Below, piece by piece: positions 25,177 through 34,786 of a DNA stretch of 46,593 nucleotides (position 1 is the stretch's first letter; every line of letters begins with the position of its first letter). The notes under the pieces are model-generated. The model had not been told where the DNA came from. It ran no database searches and saw only the letters and a program-made list of their open reading frames with translations. Origin of the DNA: Saprospiraceae bacterium (GTDB taxonomy: Bacteria > Bacteroidota > Bacteroidia > Chitinophagales > Saprospiraceae); contig JAHDGF010000041.1 in NCBI GenBank assembly GCA_020627785.1, positions 1-46,593 of the forward strand. The letters run 5' to 3'. The position numbers were made by a program, and so were the translations under genes.

Positions 25177-26103
25177 ATGAGATATTTAATTACTACATTG
25201 GTTCTTCTCAGTTTATTTTCTTGCCAAGAAGAATTTATACCTGACAACATTTCTGAAGAACCTGTAATTGTGGTTGAGGGATTTGTTGAAGCTGGCGAAG
25301 GAACTAATCCTGCCTATGTTCTGATTACTCAATCCGTTCCATTTCTTAGTGAAATTGGACCAGAACTTTTTCAAGGGTTGTTTATTAGAGATGTTGCAGT
25401 AGATATTTCGGATGGGAATGAAACAGTCCGTTTAACAGAACTTTGCTTAAGTGATTTACCAGATGAAATAAAAGAAGAATTTGCAAATCAACTTGGTTTA
25501 GATGGTGATAGTCTTTCGGTGGATTATTGTATATATGTTGATGCATTAGATCAGTTGGATAGAGATTTTGGAAAGACTTATAATTTAAGAATTGTAGTTG
25601 ATGATGTTGAGTTAACTGCGGAAACGACAATCCCTGAGTTGGTTCCGATCGATAGTATATATTTCACAGAGATACCTGGTGATCCTATAGATTCGCTTGC
25701 GCAAATGTGGGTAAATATTCAAGACCCAGAAGGTCCAAATTACTACAGGTATTTTACAGATGATGGCAATGGTGTAATTACAACTTCAGCCTTTGGCTCG
25801 GTAACAGATGATATCTTTTTTGATGGTCAGTCCTTTGATTTTCCCTTAACAAAAGCATCAGTAAGAGGTGCCGATGTAGATCCAGCTACCTTTGGTTTTT
25901 TTGCAGTGGGTGATACCACAACATTAAAGTGGTGTAGTATTGATGCTGAGCATTATGACTTTTGGTCGACTTATGAATTCAATTTAAATAGTCAAGGACC
26001 ATTTGCAAACTATATAAGAGTGAATCATAACATTGAAGGTGGGATTGGTATTTTTGGTGGATTGGCTGTTGATGTCCTACGACCTTATGTGATTAAGGAG
26101 TAA
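25177..26103 (+). CDS. DUF4249 family outer-membrane lipoprotein
   Basis: 308 residues. A lipoprotein signal peptide ends at Cys16 in LLSLFSCQEE. The mature part starts IVVEGFVEAGEGTNPAYVLI, the usual opening of DUF4249, a beta-rich family found next to TonB receptors in Bacteroidota. Later text includes AETTIPELVPIDSIYF and a WSTYEFN-like end. By analogy with SusC/SusD it may sit over the receptor pore and bind substrate; that is inference. Zero-base spacing to the receptor gene shows co-expression. Confidence 0.88.
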   Translation: MRYLITTLVLLSLFSCQEEFIPDNISEEPVIVVEGFVEAGEGTNPAYVLITQSVPFLSEIGPELFQGLFIRDVAVDISDGNETVRLTELCLSDLPDEIKEEFANQLGLDGDSLSVDYCIYVDALDQLDRDFGKTYNLRIVVDDVELTAETTIPELVPIDSIYFTEIPGDPIDSLAQMWVNIQDPEGPNYYRYFTDDGNGVITTSAFGSVTDDIFFDGQSFDFPLTKASVRGADVDPATFGFFAVGDTTTLKWCSIDAEHYDFWSTYEFNLNSQGPFANYIRVNHNIEGGIGIFGGLAVDVLRPYVIKE

Positions 26104-26129
26104 TTTTTTCACTAATTTAGTGTTAAGAT

Positions 26130-26453
26130 TTAATTGTATTCTCCATTAAGAATAACCAATTTATCTAAATCGTATAGATTGCTTTTTTCTACTTTTTGTT
26201 GTTCAAAATCTTGAACTAGGTAAGCCAATTTTTTGTCCGTATTTTTAACTTCTCCTTGTTTAAGGATTAGTATACTTGACACGAGTAATAAACTGGCAGC
26301 AATGCCTGTAATCCATCTTAGTTTTTTCTTGATTACCTTATTTTCTCCTGACAATTGTTTATTGTCAAGAAGTGTTTCTAAGCGATCCCAAGTAGCTTCT
26401 TTCGGAGTTACTCTTAAATCGTCCGCGGCTTTTTTGAAATTTAAATTATTCAT
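26130..26453 (-). CDS. probable small anti-sigma factor, single-pass membrane protein
   Basis: 107 residues. The N-terminal ~40 residues (NFKKAADDLRVTPKEATWDR) form a short cytoplasmic helical domain, then a membrane helix (about 46-65, WITGIAASLLLVSSILIL) and a periplasmic tail with heptad-like charged residues. The start overlaps the end of the ECF sigma gene by four bases, the usual arrangement of sigma and anti-sigma. It lacks a FecR domain, so it is not the iron-receptor-coupled type. Identification rests on context and topology more than on sequence. Confidence 0.72.
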   Translation of the reverse strand: MNNLNFKKAADDLRVTPKEATWDRLETLLDNKQLSGENKVIKKKLRWITGIAASLLLVSSILILKQGEVKNTDKKLAYLVQDFEQQKVEKSNLYDLDKLVILNGEYN

Positions 26454-26992
26454 GATCTAAATCGGATGGCTTGTTTTTTTTTATTTAAAATTTCTCTCAA
26501 TCTCTTTTTAGCTAAAATCAGTTGAGATTTACTGGTGTTTATACTTATTCCCAACTGCTCGGCAATTTCTCTATGCTTAAATCCTTCAATAACATAGAGA
26601 TTAAATACGGTTCTATACCCAGTCGGCAATTCATCTAATATGGTTAATAACTCATTGTACTCAAGAATTTCTTCAATTCCTTGCTCTGTATAAGGGACTT
26701 CAAAACTCGAATCAATTTCTACCAGTAGCATTTTTTTCTTCCTTAGCAACATCAAGCATTCATTCACAGCAACCCGTCTCATCCATCCTTCGAAGCTTCC
26801 ATCTCCGGTATAACTGTTGATTTTAGTGTAAATCTTGTAGAAACATTGGATCATCGCGTCTTCAGCCTCATCTCGTTGCTTGAGGTAGCGGCAACAAATC
26901 CCAAGAATATATGAACAGTATTTATCATATAATTCTTTTTGAGCGCTACGTTCATTATTTTTGCATCCTGATATGAGGTTCATTTTTTCCAA
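26450..26992 (-). CDS. RNA polymerase sigma factor, ECF (sigma-70) family
   Basis: 180 residues with regions 2 and 4 only. Region 2: YILGICCRYLKQRDEAEDAM, FYKIYTKINSY, then SFEGWMRRVAVNECL. Region 4: LPTGYRTVFNLYVIEGFKHR and EIAEQLGISINTSKSQLILA. These match the Bacteroidota ECF group paired with small anti-sigma proteins. The gene overlaps the anti-sigma gene by four bases, is divergent from valS, and the pair converges on the TonB/DUF4249 operon. The target regulon cannot be read from the window. Confidence 0.92.
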   Translation of the reverse strand: MEKMNLISGCKNNERSAQKELYDKYCSYILGICCRYLKQRDEAEDAMIQCFYKIYTKINSYTGDGSFEGWMRRVAVNECLMLLRKKKMLLVEIDSSFEVPYTEQGIEEILEYNELLTILDELPTGYRTVFNLYVIEGFKHREIAEQLGISINTSKSQLILAKKRLREILNKKKQAIRFRS

Positions 26993-27077
26993 AAAACCAG
27001 TGTTTGAAGGGAAGATGCAGCCACTATTGGTTTTGGTGCATCAACATTAATTTATTTATTCAATTTAAGATTAATTT

Positions 27078-29717
27078 ATGGAATTATCCACGAGATACAG
27101 CCCAACTGAGAAGGAAGATAAGTGGTATAGCTTCTGGGAGTCTAAAGGCTATTTTCACTCTGAACCAGATGAAAGAGAGTCATTCAGCGTGGTTATTCCT
27201 CCACCGAATGTAACGGGTGTCCTTCATATGGGGCATATGCTTAACAATACCATACAGGACATTCTGATCAGAAAGGCAAGAATTGATGGTAAAAATGCCT
27301 GTTGGGTGCCTGGTACTGATCATGCATCAATAGCTACAGAAGCGAAGGTGGTCAAAATGTTACGAGAACAAGGAATTAAAAAGTCAGACCTTACTCGGGA
27401 TGAATTTTTGAAATATGCCTGGGATTGGAAGGAGAAGTATGGGGGAATCATATTACAGCAACTTAGGAAACTAGGAGCAAGTTGTGATTGGGAGCGTACA
27501 TCATTTACGATGGACGAGGTTCGGTCTAAAGGAGTTACCAAAGTATTTGTCGACTTATACAACAAAGGCAAGCTATATAGGGATTATAGAATGGTTAACT
27601 GGGATTGTGAAGCGAAAACGGTTTTATCAAATGAAGAAGTCTTGTATTCTGATGAAAACTCCAAACTGTATCATGTCAGATATCAAATTGAAGGCACTGA
27701 AGAATATTTAACGGTAGCAACCAAACGTCCTGAAACAATAATGGGTGATACTGCTATTGCGGTGAATCCAAAAGATGAAAGATATTCCCACTTAAAAGGG
27801 AAGCGAGCAATAGTCCCATTGATCAATAGATCCGTACCAATTATTTTTGATGATTATGTGGATGTAGAATTTGGGACGGGTGCATTGAAAGTTACACCTG
27901 CGCATGATCCGAATGATTATGAGATTGGGAAAAGACATGAGCTTGAAGTCATTGCTACCATCAATGAAGATGGTACTCTAAATGAAAAAGCACAGATTCA
28001 TGTAGGCGTAGATAGGTTTAAGGCTAGGAAATTAGTAGCTGCAGATTTAGAAGAAGCAGGAAGTATGGTCCTGATTGAAGACTATCAAAGTAGTATTGGG
28101 CGATCAGAACGTACCAATACTGTTGTGGAACCTATGATGTCTCTTCAGTGGTATGTTGATATGAAATCCATTGCGGGTCCAGCTCTAAAAGGTGTGATGG
28201 AAGATGATGTTCAATTCTTTCCAGAGAAGTATAAAAATACTTACAGGCACTGGATGGAAAACATTCGAGATTGGTGTATCTCTCGTCAATTGTGGTGGGG
28301 ACATAGAATCCCTGCTTACTACTACGGAGACCAATTTTTTGTTGCAGAAACGCCTGAAGAGGCTTTAGCGCAAGCGCAAAAAGCATTCAACAATCCAGAA
28401 TTAAAAATTGAACATTTAAAGCAGGAAGAAGACGTACTTGATACGTGGTTCTCGAGTTGGTTATGGCCAATTACAGTTTTTAATGGATTCGATGATAAAG
28501 AACAGTTGGACTATTATTATCCCACATCTGTGTTGGTAACCGGATGGGACATTATCTTTCTTTGGGTGGCTAGAATGATCATGGCAGGTTATGAGTGGAA
28601 AAGTAAAAGACCTTTTGACCATGTTTACTTTACAGGGATGGTTAGAGATCAGAAGAGAAGAAAAATGAGTAAGTCACTTGGGAATTCTCCAGATGCCTTG
28701 AAGTTGATTGAAGATTTTGGAGCTGACGGTGTGCGTTTTGGAATGATGTCATCAAGTCCTGCTGGCGGGGATTTATTGTTTGATGAAAAGTTGTGTGAAC
28801 AAGGTAGGAACTTTTGCAATAAAATATGGAATGCACTTCGATTGACTAAAGGATGGGAAGTCGACGATTCTTTAACAACTCCAGAATACAATAAGTTGAC
28901 CATTGCTTGGTTTGAATCACAAATAGTAAAAGTCAATGCACAGGTCCAAAAGGAATATTCTGAATATAGATTAAGTGAAGCACTCATTACTTTGTATCAA
29001 TTCATTTGGAATGATTTCTTTTCATGGTACTTAGAGATGATTAAGCCTGATTATCAAAAGCCAATTGATAGACATACTCTTGAAAAGACGAATGAATTTT
29101 TTAGCTCCATTTGTACAATGTTACACCCATTTATGCCATTCATTACTGAAGAGGTCTGGCATGCTTTGGTTGAAAGAAAAGATGGCGAGGATTGCATGAT
29201 GACTCCACTTAAGATTGAAAATTCATTTGACGAAAGTCTACTGAATAAAATAGATTTATTGAGAGACATAACAAGCAATGTAAGAGACGTCCGTAACAAG
29301 CAGGGGCTGAAGAAAAGAGATGAGTTGCAAGTTGTTGCCTTAGATTCTGCAGATACGACCGAGCTTATGAATACGCCTGGAGCAATGGACCTTTTAAAAA
29401 GGATTGCCTTTGTTTCGAGTTTTGAGATGGCCAACGAAGCACCGGAAGATGCGGTTGGTTTTATAAGTGGTAGAAGTTCTTTTCATGTTCCGTTAGAACA
29501 GAAGGAAATAAATGTAGAAGAGGAATTGGCTAAGTTGGAAAAGGATTTGGCTCACCAAAATGGGTTTGTTCTTTCTATCGAGAAGAAGTTAGGAAATGAA
29601 AGGTTTGTATCCAATGCACCTGAAGCAGTTGTAAATATGGAGCGGAAGAAGTTAGCAGATGGGACAGAAAGAATCCAGAAGATTAAAGAAGCGATTGAGA
29701 AATTAAAAAATCGGTAA
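27078..29717 (+). CDS. valS: valine--tRNA ligase
   Basis: 879-residue class Ia aminoacyl-tRNA synthetase. The HIGH-type motif is in PPPNVTGVLHMGHM (41-54, HMGH), the editing (CP1) domain shows TKRPETIMGDTAIAVNP and TPAHDPNDYEIGKRHEL, and KMSKSLGN is at about 529-536. The anticodon-binding domain is followed by the C-terminal coiled coil typical of ValRS (EEELAKLEKDLAHQ). Length and architecture are complete. ATG 27078 is preferred because it begins the conserved MELSTRYSP-like start. Confidence 0.97.
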   Translation: MELSTRYSPTEKEDKWYSFWESKGYFHSEPDERESFSVVIPPPNVTGVLHMGHMLNNTIQDILIRKARIDGKNACWVPGTDHASIATEAKVVKMLREQGIKKSDLTRDEFLKYAWDWKEKYGGIILQQLRKLGASCDWERTSFTMDEVRSKGVTKVFVDLYNKGKLYRDYRMVNWDCEAKTVLSNEEVLYSDENSKLYHVRYQIEGTEEYLTVATKRPETIMGDTAIAVNPKDERYSHLKGKRAIVPLINRSVPIIFDDYVDVEFGTGALKVTPAHDPNDYEIGKRHELEVIATINEDGTLNEKAQIHVGVDRFKARKLVAADLEEAGSMVLIEDYQSSIGRSERTNTVVEPMMSLQWYVDMKSIAGPALKGVMEDDVQFFPEKYKNTYRHWMENIRDWCISRQLWWGHRIPAYYYGDQFFVAETPEEALAQAQKAFNNPELKIEHLKQEEDVLDTWFSSWLWPITVFNGFDDKEQLDYYYPTSVLVTGWDIIFLWVARMIMAGYEWKSKRPFDHVYFTGMVRDQKRRKMSKSLGNSPDALKLIEDFGADGVRFGMMSSSPAGGDLLFDEKLCEQGRNFCNKIWNALRLTKGWEVDDSLTTPEYNKLTIAWFESQIVKVNAQVQKEYSEYRLSEALITLYQFIWNDFFSWYLEMIKPDYQKPIDRHTLEKTNEFFSSICTMLHPFMPFITEEVWHALVERKDGEDCMMTPLKIENSFDESLLNKIDLLRDITSNVRDVRNKQGLKKRDELQVVALDSADTTELMNTPGAMDLLKRIAFVSSFEMANEAPEDAVGFISGRSSFHVPLEQKEINVEEELAKLEKDLAHQNGFVLSIEKKLGNERFVSNAPEAVVNMERKKLADGTERIQKIKEAIEKLKNR

Positions 29718-29738
29718 TTAACCAAGACAATAGTCAAC

Positions 29739-32153
29739 ATGAGAGCCATCAACTTTAAAGATTACATTATTCACTTAGTTGCCATTGTTATTTTTGGTCT
29801 AGTGTCTGCCATGTATTTTTCTCCGCAACTTTCTGGCAAGAAAATTAGTCAAGGGGATACCGTTCAATACTTGGGAATGTCCAAGGAAATAAAAGACTAT
29901 CATGAAAAAACTGGAATCTGGAGTCAGTGGACCAACAGCGGTTTTGGTGGCATGCCTTCTTATCAAATTCATACGACGCAACCCACTAACTTAACGACAC
30001 ATATTCGGAAGGCGTTATCGCTTTGGATACCAAGACCTATAGGATTATTTATTTTTGGCTCTATGTGCTTTTATTTAATGGCCTTGACCTTAGGAGTCCA
30101 CCCATGGCTAGGGATATTTGGAGCCATTGCCTTTGCTTTTAATACAAATAATGTTGTTCTTTTTGAGGCAGGGCATAATACAAAGATATTGACGATAATG
30201 TGTAGCCCTCTGGTAATTGCTGGGGTCATTCGTGCTTATCGCGGCAAGCTATTATCCGGACTTGCAGTATTCACTCTTGGGATGTCTTTATGCTTAGGTG
30301 CCAATCATCCACAAATGACTTACTACCTGGCATTACTTCTGGGGATTTACGTGCTCATTCAGTTTGTTGACTCTATTAGAAAGGGTAAGCTTCCAACATT
30401 TGCGAAAGCGAGTGGATTATTGTTGTTAGGTTTCTTCATCGCTTTTGGTACCTCAGCAGCCAAACTTTTGCCAACCTATGAGTACTCCAAAGACACGATG
30501 AGGGGCCAACCTATATTAAAGAAACAAGGGGTTGCAAGATCGAGTAGTGAGGTAGATGGTTTAGAGTGGAATTATGCTACTGCTTGGTCTAATGGAACAA
30601 GTGATTTGTGGTCCAGCTACATTCCAATGGCAGTTGGTGGTAGTACAGGAGAGGTTATTGATAGAAATTCTGCTTTTGGTAAGGAAATGAGAAGTAAGGG
30701 ATTGGCTCGAGGTGAGGTGAGGGTGCCATTGTATTTTGGTGGTCTTTCTTCAACGAGTGGCCCCATTTATTTTGGAGCGGTGATTTGTTTCCTATTTATG
30801 ATGTCACTTACTTTTCTGAATGCTAAACTAAGATGGTGGGGTATTGCCTGTGTTCTGCTTACACTACTTTTATCCATGGGGAAAAACATGGAATTCCTTT
30901 ACCGGATTTTCTTTGATTACTTTCCATTCTTTAATAAGTTCAGAACACCTAACAGTATTCTTTCTGTGACTTCTGTCATTGTTCCAATGATAGGACTATT
31001 GGCTTTAGATCAATTCTTTAAAAAGGATAAAGACGAAGTGAAATTGACTCAATTAATTTTGCCTGCTGCCATTTTAGTCGTCGGAGCTCTTTTTGTCGCC
31101 TTTGCGGGTTCATCTGTATTTAATATGGAAGGAGCTTATGATGGTCAATTACAGCAAGCAGGTGCTGATATTTCGAAATTAATTGATACAAGAGCGAGTA
31201 TGATGCAATCGAGTGCATTAAGATCGGTCTTACTCATTTTGGTAGCTTTCGGTGTTTGTTTCGCATATTTAAAGGGAAAGTTGAATGAGAAGTTTGCGAT
31301 GATAATGATTGCTCTCGTAGGAGTTTTTGATTTGATTCAGGTGGATAGAGGCTATGTTAATTCAGATGACTTTATTACTGAAAGAAACTTCAAGCAGAAC
31401 TTTCCGCTTAGAGCAGCAGACGAGCAAATATTAAAAGATACGGATCCGCACTATCGAGTAATGGATGTAACATTAAGTAATCCTTGGAGTAATGCAGCCA
31501 CTAGCTATACGCACAAAACAATCGGAGGAATGCATGCGGCAAAGCTCCAACGTTATATGGATATTATAGATCGCCACTTGCAAAACAGTAATCAGCAAGT
31601 CTATAATATGCTGAATACTAAATATTTTATCACGCAGAATCAGCAAGGTGCTGCAATGGCTCAAAAGAACCCTTCCGCCTGCGGTAATGCATGGTTTGTT
31701 GATGAGATTAAAATGGTAGCTAGTGCCAATGAAGAGATAGATGCATTGTCCAATTTTGATGCAAATCGAACGGCTATTATTCACAATGAATTTGCTGGTC
31801 AAGTAGGCAATTTCCAGCCACAGAAGAGTGGCGTTATCGAATTAGTGAGTTATGCTCCCAATCGGATAGAATATTTAAGTAATTCAACTACGGATCAACT
31901 GGCTGTATTTTCTGAAGTATGGTATGGTCCTGATAAGGGATGGAAGGCAAGCATTGATGGCAAACCTGTAGATCACTTAAGAGCAAACTATATTTTGAGA
32001 GCCTTGAAAGTCCCTTCAGGCAAACATAGCATTGTCTTTGAGTTTGCACCAAGCTCTTACCGTATTGGTAGTATTATTTCATTGATTTGCTCTTTGATTG
32101 TGGTGTTAGGTCTTGGGTTTATGTTTTACCAATGGCTAATGAAGGAGGAATAA
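29739..32153 (+). CDS. YfhO family polytopic membrane protein
   Basis: 804 residues with roughly a dozen hydrophobic helices and a large extracytoplasmic C-terminal region. It resembles the YfhO family, GT-C-like proteins linked in Gram-positives to glycosylation of lipoteichoic acid or membrane lipids. Visible family-like text includes the long periplasmic loop after the first helix (FSPQLSGKKISQGDTVQYLG), ALGAN-type HPQMTYYLALL, and a C-terminal beta-rich part with SEVWYGPDKGWKASIDGKPV before the last membrane helix. In Bacteroidota the function is not established. It lies 21 bases behind valS; its stop abuts the stop of the convergent haemoglobin gene with no base between. Confidence 0.82.
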   Translation: MRAINFKDYIIHLVAIVIFGLVSAMYFSPQLSGKKISQGDTVQYLGMSKEIKDYHEKTGIWSQWTNSGFGGMPSYQIHTTQPTNLTTHIRKALSLWIPRPIGLFIFGSMCFYLMALTLGVHPWLGIFGAIAFAFNTNNVVLFEAGHNTKILTIMCSPLVIAGVIRAYRGKLLSGLAVFTLGMSLCLGANHPQMTYYLALLLGIYVLIQFVDSIRKGKLPTFAKASGLLLLGFFIAFGTSAAKLLPTYEYSKDTMRGQPILKKQGVARSSSEVDGLEWNYATAWSNGTSDLWSSYIPMAVGGSTGEVIDRNSAFGKEMRSKGLARGEVRVPLYFGGLSSTSGPIYFGAVICFLFMMSLTFLNAKLRWWGIACVLLTLLLSMGKNMEFLYRIFFDYFPFFNKFRTPNSILSVTSVIVPMIGLLALDQFFKKDKDEVKLTQLILPAAILVVGALFVAFAGSSVFNMEGAYDGQLQQAGADISKLIDTRASMMQSSALRSVLLILVAFGVCFAYLKGKLNEKFAMIMIALVGVFDLIQVDRGYVNSDDFITERNFKQNFPLRAADEQILKDTDPHYRVMDVTLSNPWSNAATSYTHKTIGGMHAAKLQRYMDIIDRHLQNSNQQVYNMLNTKYFITQNQQGAAMAQKNPSACGNAWFVDEIKMVASANEEIDALSNFDANRTAIIHNEFAGQVGNFQPQKSGVIELVSYAPNRIEYLSNSTTDQLAVFSEVWYGPDKGWKASIDGKPVDHLRANYILRALKVPSGKHSIVFEFAPSSYRIGSIISLICSLIVVLGLGFMFYQWLMKEE

Positions 32154-32531
32154 TTATTTGAACTGGCTATTAATTTTATACTTCATTAAATCACCAATTT
32201 GCTGAGCTCGTTGGATGGCTAAATTTGCTATTTCACCTTCGTGATATTGATTGACTGATTCTTCCCAAAGTATCAACCATTGTTGGAAGTGATGTTCTTT
32301 TAGATTCCTTTTAGCATCAAGTTCTAGGTGTTTTTGCATGGCATTGGCCTTATATTTTTGGCCACCTAATAAGGTGGTTTCCCAAAAGTCATACATAATA
32401 GGGATGTGTTTATTCCAATCCAATACAACAGTCTCAGTGAAGAAAGTACCGATTATTTCATCCTTCAATACCTTTTTATAAAAGTGATCAATAATGATTA
32501 CTAAATCTTCTCTGGATTCAATGTCTCTCAT
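32154..32531 (-). CDS. group III truncated haemoglobin
   Basis: 125-residue 2-on-2 globin. It has the group III pattern: FYKKVLKDEIIGTFF in the A/B-E region, WNKHIPIMYDFWETTLLGG, the proximal histidine region QKHLEL (His68) and HFQQWLILWEESV downstream. Such proteins bind O2 or NO; proposed roles include NO detoxification and electron or ligand transfer. It overlaps the stop region of the upstream glycosyltransferase gene by four bases, so the two are transcribed together without an obvious functional link. Confidence 0.88.
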   Translation of the reverse strand: MRDIESREDLVIIIDHFYKKVLKDEIIGTFFTETVVLDWNKHIPIMYDFWETTLLGGQKYKANAMQKHLELDAKRNLKEHHFQQWLILWEESVNQYHEGEIANLAIQRAQQIGDLMKYKINSQFK

Positions 32532-33799
32532 TTAAAAGATTGTAATTGCTCAAATAAACTCAAAAGCTGAATGGCGGTATTTTTTCTTGAATACTGTTCA
32601 ATACTCGGGTCATTGGCATTGTACTGGTGCATGCCTTCTGAAATACTTATTAGATATTCTTCTATGGCCTTTGGTTCATTATTATTAAATGATTTTCCAG
32701 CTTTGCAATCATTAACAATTTTTGCTGCATCTCCATTTTCATTACCTAAAAGAATAATTGGAGTGCCTGAGCTTAGGTACTCGAATAATTTTGCCGGTAT
32801 TCTTCCTTTATTAGCTTCTGAACTATTGATTGGTAGGAGTAAAGCAGAAGAGCTTGCAATCCAATCCTTTGCAGTCGCATGATTAACAACTCCTGGTAAT
32901 TCTAATTGCTGATTATTTAGTTTGCTTTTAGCGAATTCAATTGTTTGAGAGTCTACGTTTCCGACTAAAGCAAGTTTCCATTGCTTATCATTATTTTTTA
33001 CTAGACTTGCTGCATTTGCGAAAGCTTCAATAAAGCCATTTAAATCTCTATCTGCATGTATAGATCCTACATGAGAGACGATAAAATCTTTTGAGATTTT
33101 TGGTGTAATGATGTCGTCAAATCCGTTGGTGATATGTGTTGAATTTTTTGCCCCAAGCTTTAAGAAATCTTCAGCCCAGCTAGGACTTACCGTCAAGGTT
33201 AAATCTGCATTTTGAATAACTTTGTGTTCTAAGGTTTGGTGCTTTTTTAAGGCTGACGAACTTAAAGGTAAATGAGCAAAATTATCCATTCTAGTCCATG
33301 GATCTCTGAAATCAGCAATCCAAGGGATGCTTGAATTTTGTTTGATTCCTAAGCCTGCAAGGTGAACAGAATGTGGAGTGCCATTTGTGAAAACTAAATC
33401 AAAATTCTTTTCTTCAATCAATTTATGTGCTTTGGCAATCACTGGTTTCACCCAATTAATTTTGGGGTCAGGAATAAAATAATTAGCTCTAATCTTTTTT
33501 AATACTTTAGAGAAGAAAGAAGTATTTCCACTTTTGATGTTCCCTTCTTTCGCCTGGCCAGGAAGCTTCTTGATCAGTGATGTTAGATCTTTAATTGGTA
33601 CCGGATGTAAATATATATTTTCTTGGACCTCTTCCAAAAGCGATTCATCGATCTGGTAATAACTCGCATTTGTTGGGTGGATTACATGGCAGTTTACTCC
33701 AAGCTCACTCAAATTTTTAACAAAATGTAAGATTCTCTGTACAGAAACACCGCCAGCTGGTGGCCAATAATATGTTATGAACAATACCTTCAATTCCAT
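32528..33799 (-). CDS. family 4 glycosyltransferase
   Basis: 423 residues, GT-B fold. The N-terminus LFITYYWPPAGGVSVQRILH is the acceptor-side opening of many GT4 enzymes, with the glycine loop. The C-terminal domain has VSHVGSIHADRDLNGFIEAF and a donor-site region ending RIPAKLFEYLSSGTPIILLG, containing the E-x7-E-like Glu of GT4 enzymes. No signal or helix. It sits at the start of a glycan-related block with the GT2 and flippase genes on the opposite strand. Sugar and acceptor unknown. Confidence 0.9.
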   Translation of the reverse strand: MELKVLFITYYWPPAGGVSVQRILHFVKNLSELGVNCHVIHPTNASYYQIDESLLEEVQENIYLHPVPIKDLTSLIKKLPGQAKEGNIKSGNTSFFSKVLKKIRANYFIPDPKINWVKPVIAKAHKLIEEKNFDLVFTNGTPHSVHLAGLGIKQNSSIPWIADFRDPWTRMDNFAHLPLSSSALKKHQTLEHKVIQNADLTLTVSPSWAEDFLKLGAKNSTHITNGFDDIITPKISKDFIVSHVGSIHADRDLNGFIEAFANAASLVKNNDKQWKLALVGNVDSQTIEFAKSKLNNQQLELPGVVNHATAKDWIASSSALLLPINSSEANKGRIPAKLFEYLSSGTPIILLGNENGDAAKIVNDCKAGKSFNNNEPKAIEEYLISISEGMHQYNANDPSIEQYSRKNTAIQLLSLFEQLQSFK

Positions 33800-33937
33800 G
33801 TAGATCGATAAAACCTTAATTTAAACACATAATTACCATTTTATATATATAAATCACTGTCTACTATCATATTTTATTTCTTCTGCTACATTGGATGTGG
33901 TCCATGTTGTACCTTAGTGCGGTGAAGTATTGAGTAA

Positions 33938-34786
33938 ATGAAACATCTTATTATAATACCGGCATACAATGAAGAAGATAACATAGGACGTCTATTAAAT
34001 TCGTTGAGTAAGCAGACGGAGGTGGCAAATACCATAGTTGTTGTGAATGATGGTTCGTCAGATGGTACACTATCTATACTTAAAAGGTTTCAACAAGAAA
34101 TGCCTAATCTTTCCATTGTAAATAATAATGGAAAGAAGAAAAGACAGACCGGAGCCAAAATTGTCAGAGCATTCAACTTAGGATTGGATTCGGTTGATCT
34201 GCAGTGTTATGATCTTGTAAGTAAGTTTGATGCAGACTTAGAATTTCCATCAGATTACTTGTCTAGTATAAATAAGACATTTAATGAAAATCCTAAACTA
34301 GGACTTGCAGGTGGTGGCTGCGAAGTTTTGGAAAAAGGGGATTGGGTTTATGAAAAAGTGGCCAAAGGTGATCATGTGCGAGGTGCTTTGAAAACATACC
34401 GCGTAGAAGCTTTCGAAATGATTCAAGGACTCCCTGAATTTATGGGGTGGGATTCAGCCGATGAATTTTTATTGAGATATAATGATTGGGGAGTAAAATT
34501 ACTGTCTGATCTCCGGGTCAAACATTATCGACCCACCAATCAATTGAATGGTTGGCAAAGATCAGCTAAGCTAAATGCTCAAGTATACCATAACTTAAGT
34601 TATGGTTTCATTATAGGATCAATTTCTGCTTTAAAAAGAGGGATAAAAAATAAACCAATTGTGATCTCTGGAATCTTGACTTGGTTACATTTTTTGATGG
34701 GATACTTCAGACCTAATAATCCAAGAATCTCAAAACCAGTTGGTAAATTCATTAGAAAGTACCGCTGGAAATCTATGTTTAGTTGA
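33938..34786 (+). CDS. family 2 glycosyltransferase
   Basis: 282 residues, GT-A fold. Start region IIIPAYNEEDNIGRLLNSL, then VVVNDGSSDGT and FDADLEFP (the metal-binding DxD), and MGWDSADEFLLRYN, which resembles the ED-type catalytic region. The C-terminal part has no clear membrane helix pair. The stop TGA (34784-34786) shares one base with the ATG of the flippase gene, showing tight coupling. Likely adds a sugar to a lipid-linked glycan. Confidence 0.89.
   Translation: MKHLIIIPAYNEEDNIGRLLNSLSKQTEVANTIVVVNDGSSDGTLSILKRFQQEMPNLSIVNNNGKKKRQTGAKIVRAFNLGLDSVDLQCYDLVSKFDADLEFPSDYLSSINKTFNENPKLGLAGGGCEVLEKGDWVYEKVAKGDHVRGALKTYRVEAFEMIQGLPEFMGWDSADEFLLRYNDWGVKLLSDLRVKHYRPTNQLNGWQRSAKLNAQVYHNLSYGFIIGSISALKRGIKNKPIVISGILTWLHFLMGYFRPNNPRISKPVGKFIRKYRWKSMFS

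Noticed and set aside
26104-26129. Short inverted repeat CACTA-ATT-TAGTG between DUF4249 and anti-sigma genes as a terminator
   Set aside because: Only five base pairs with no T-run in the right place.
33888-33916. Promoter before the GT2 gene at 33938 (TACCTTAG)
   Set aside because: One mismatch in the -7 element and short spacing to the TTG; not strong enough to list.
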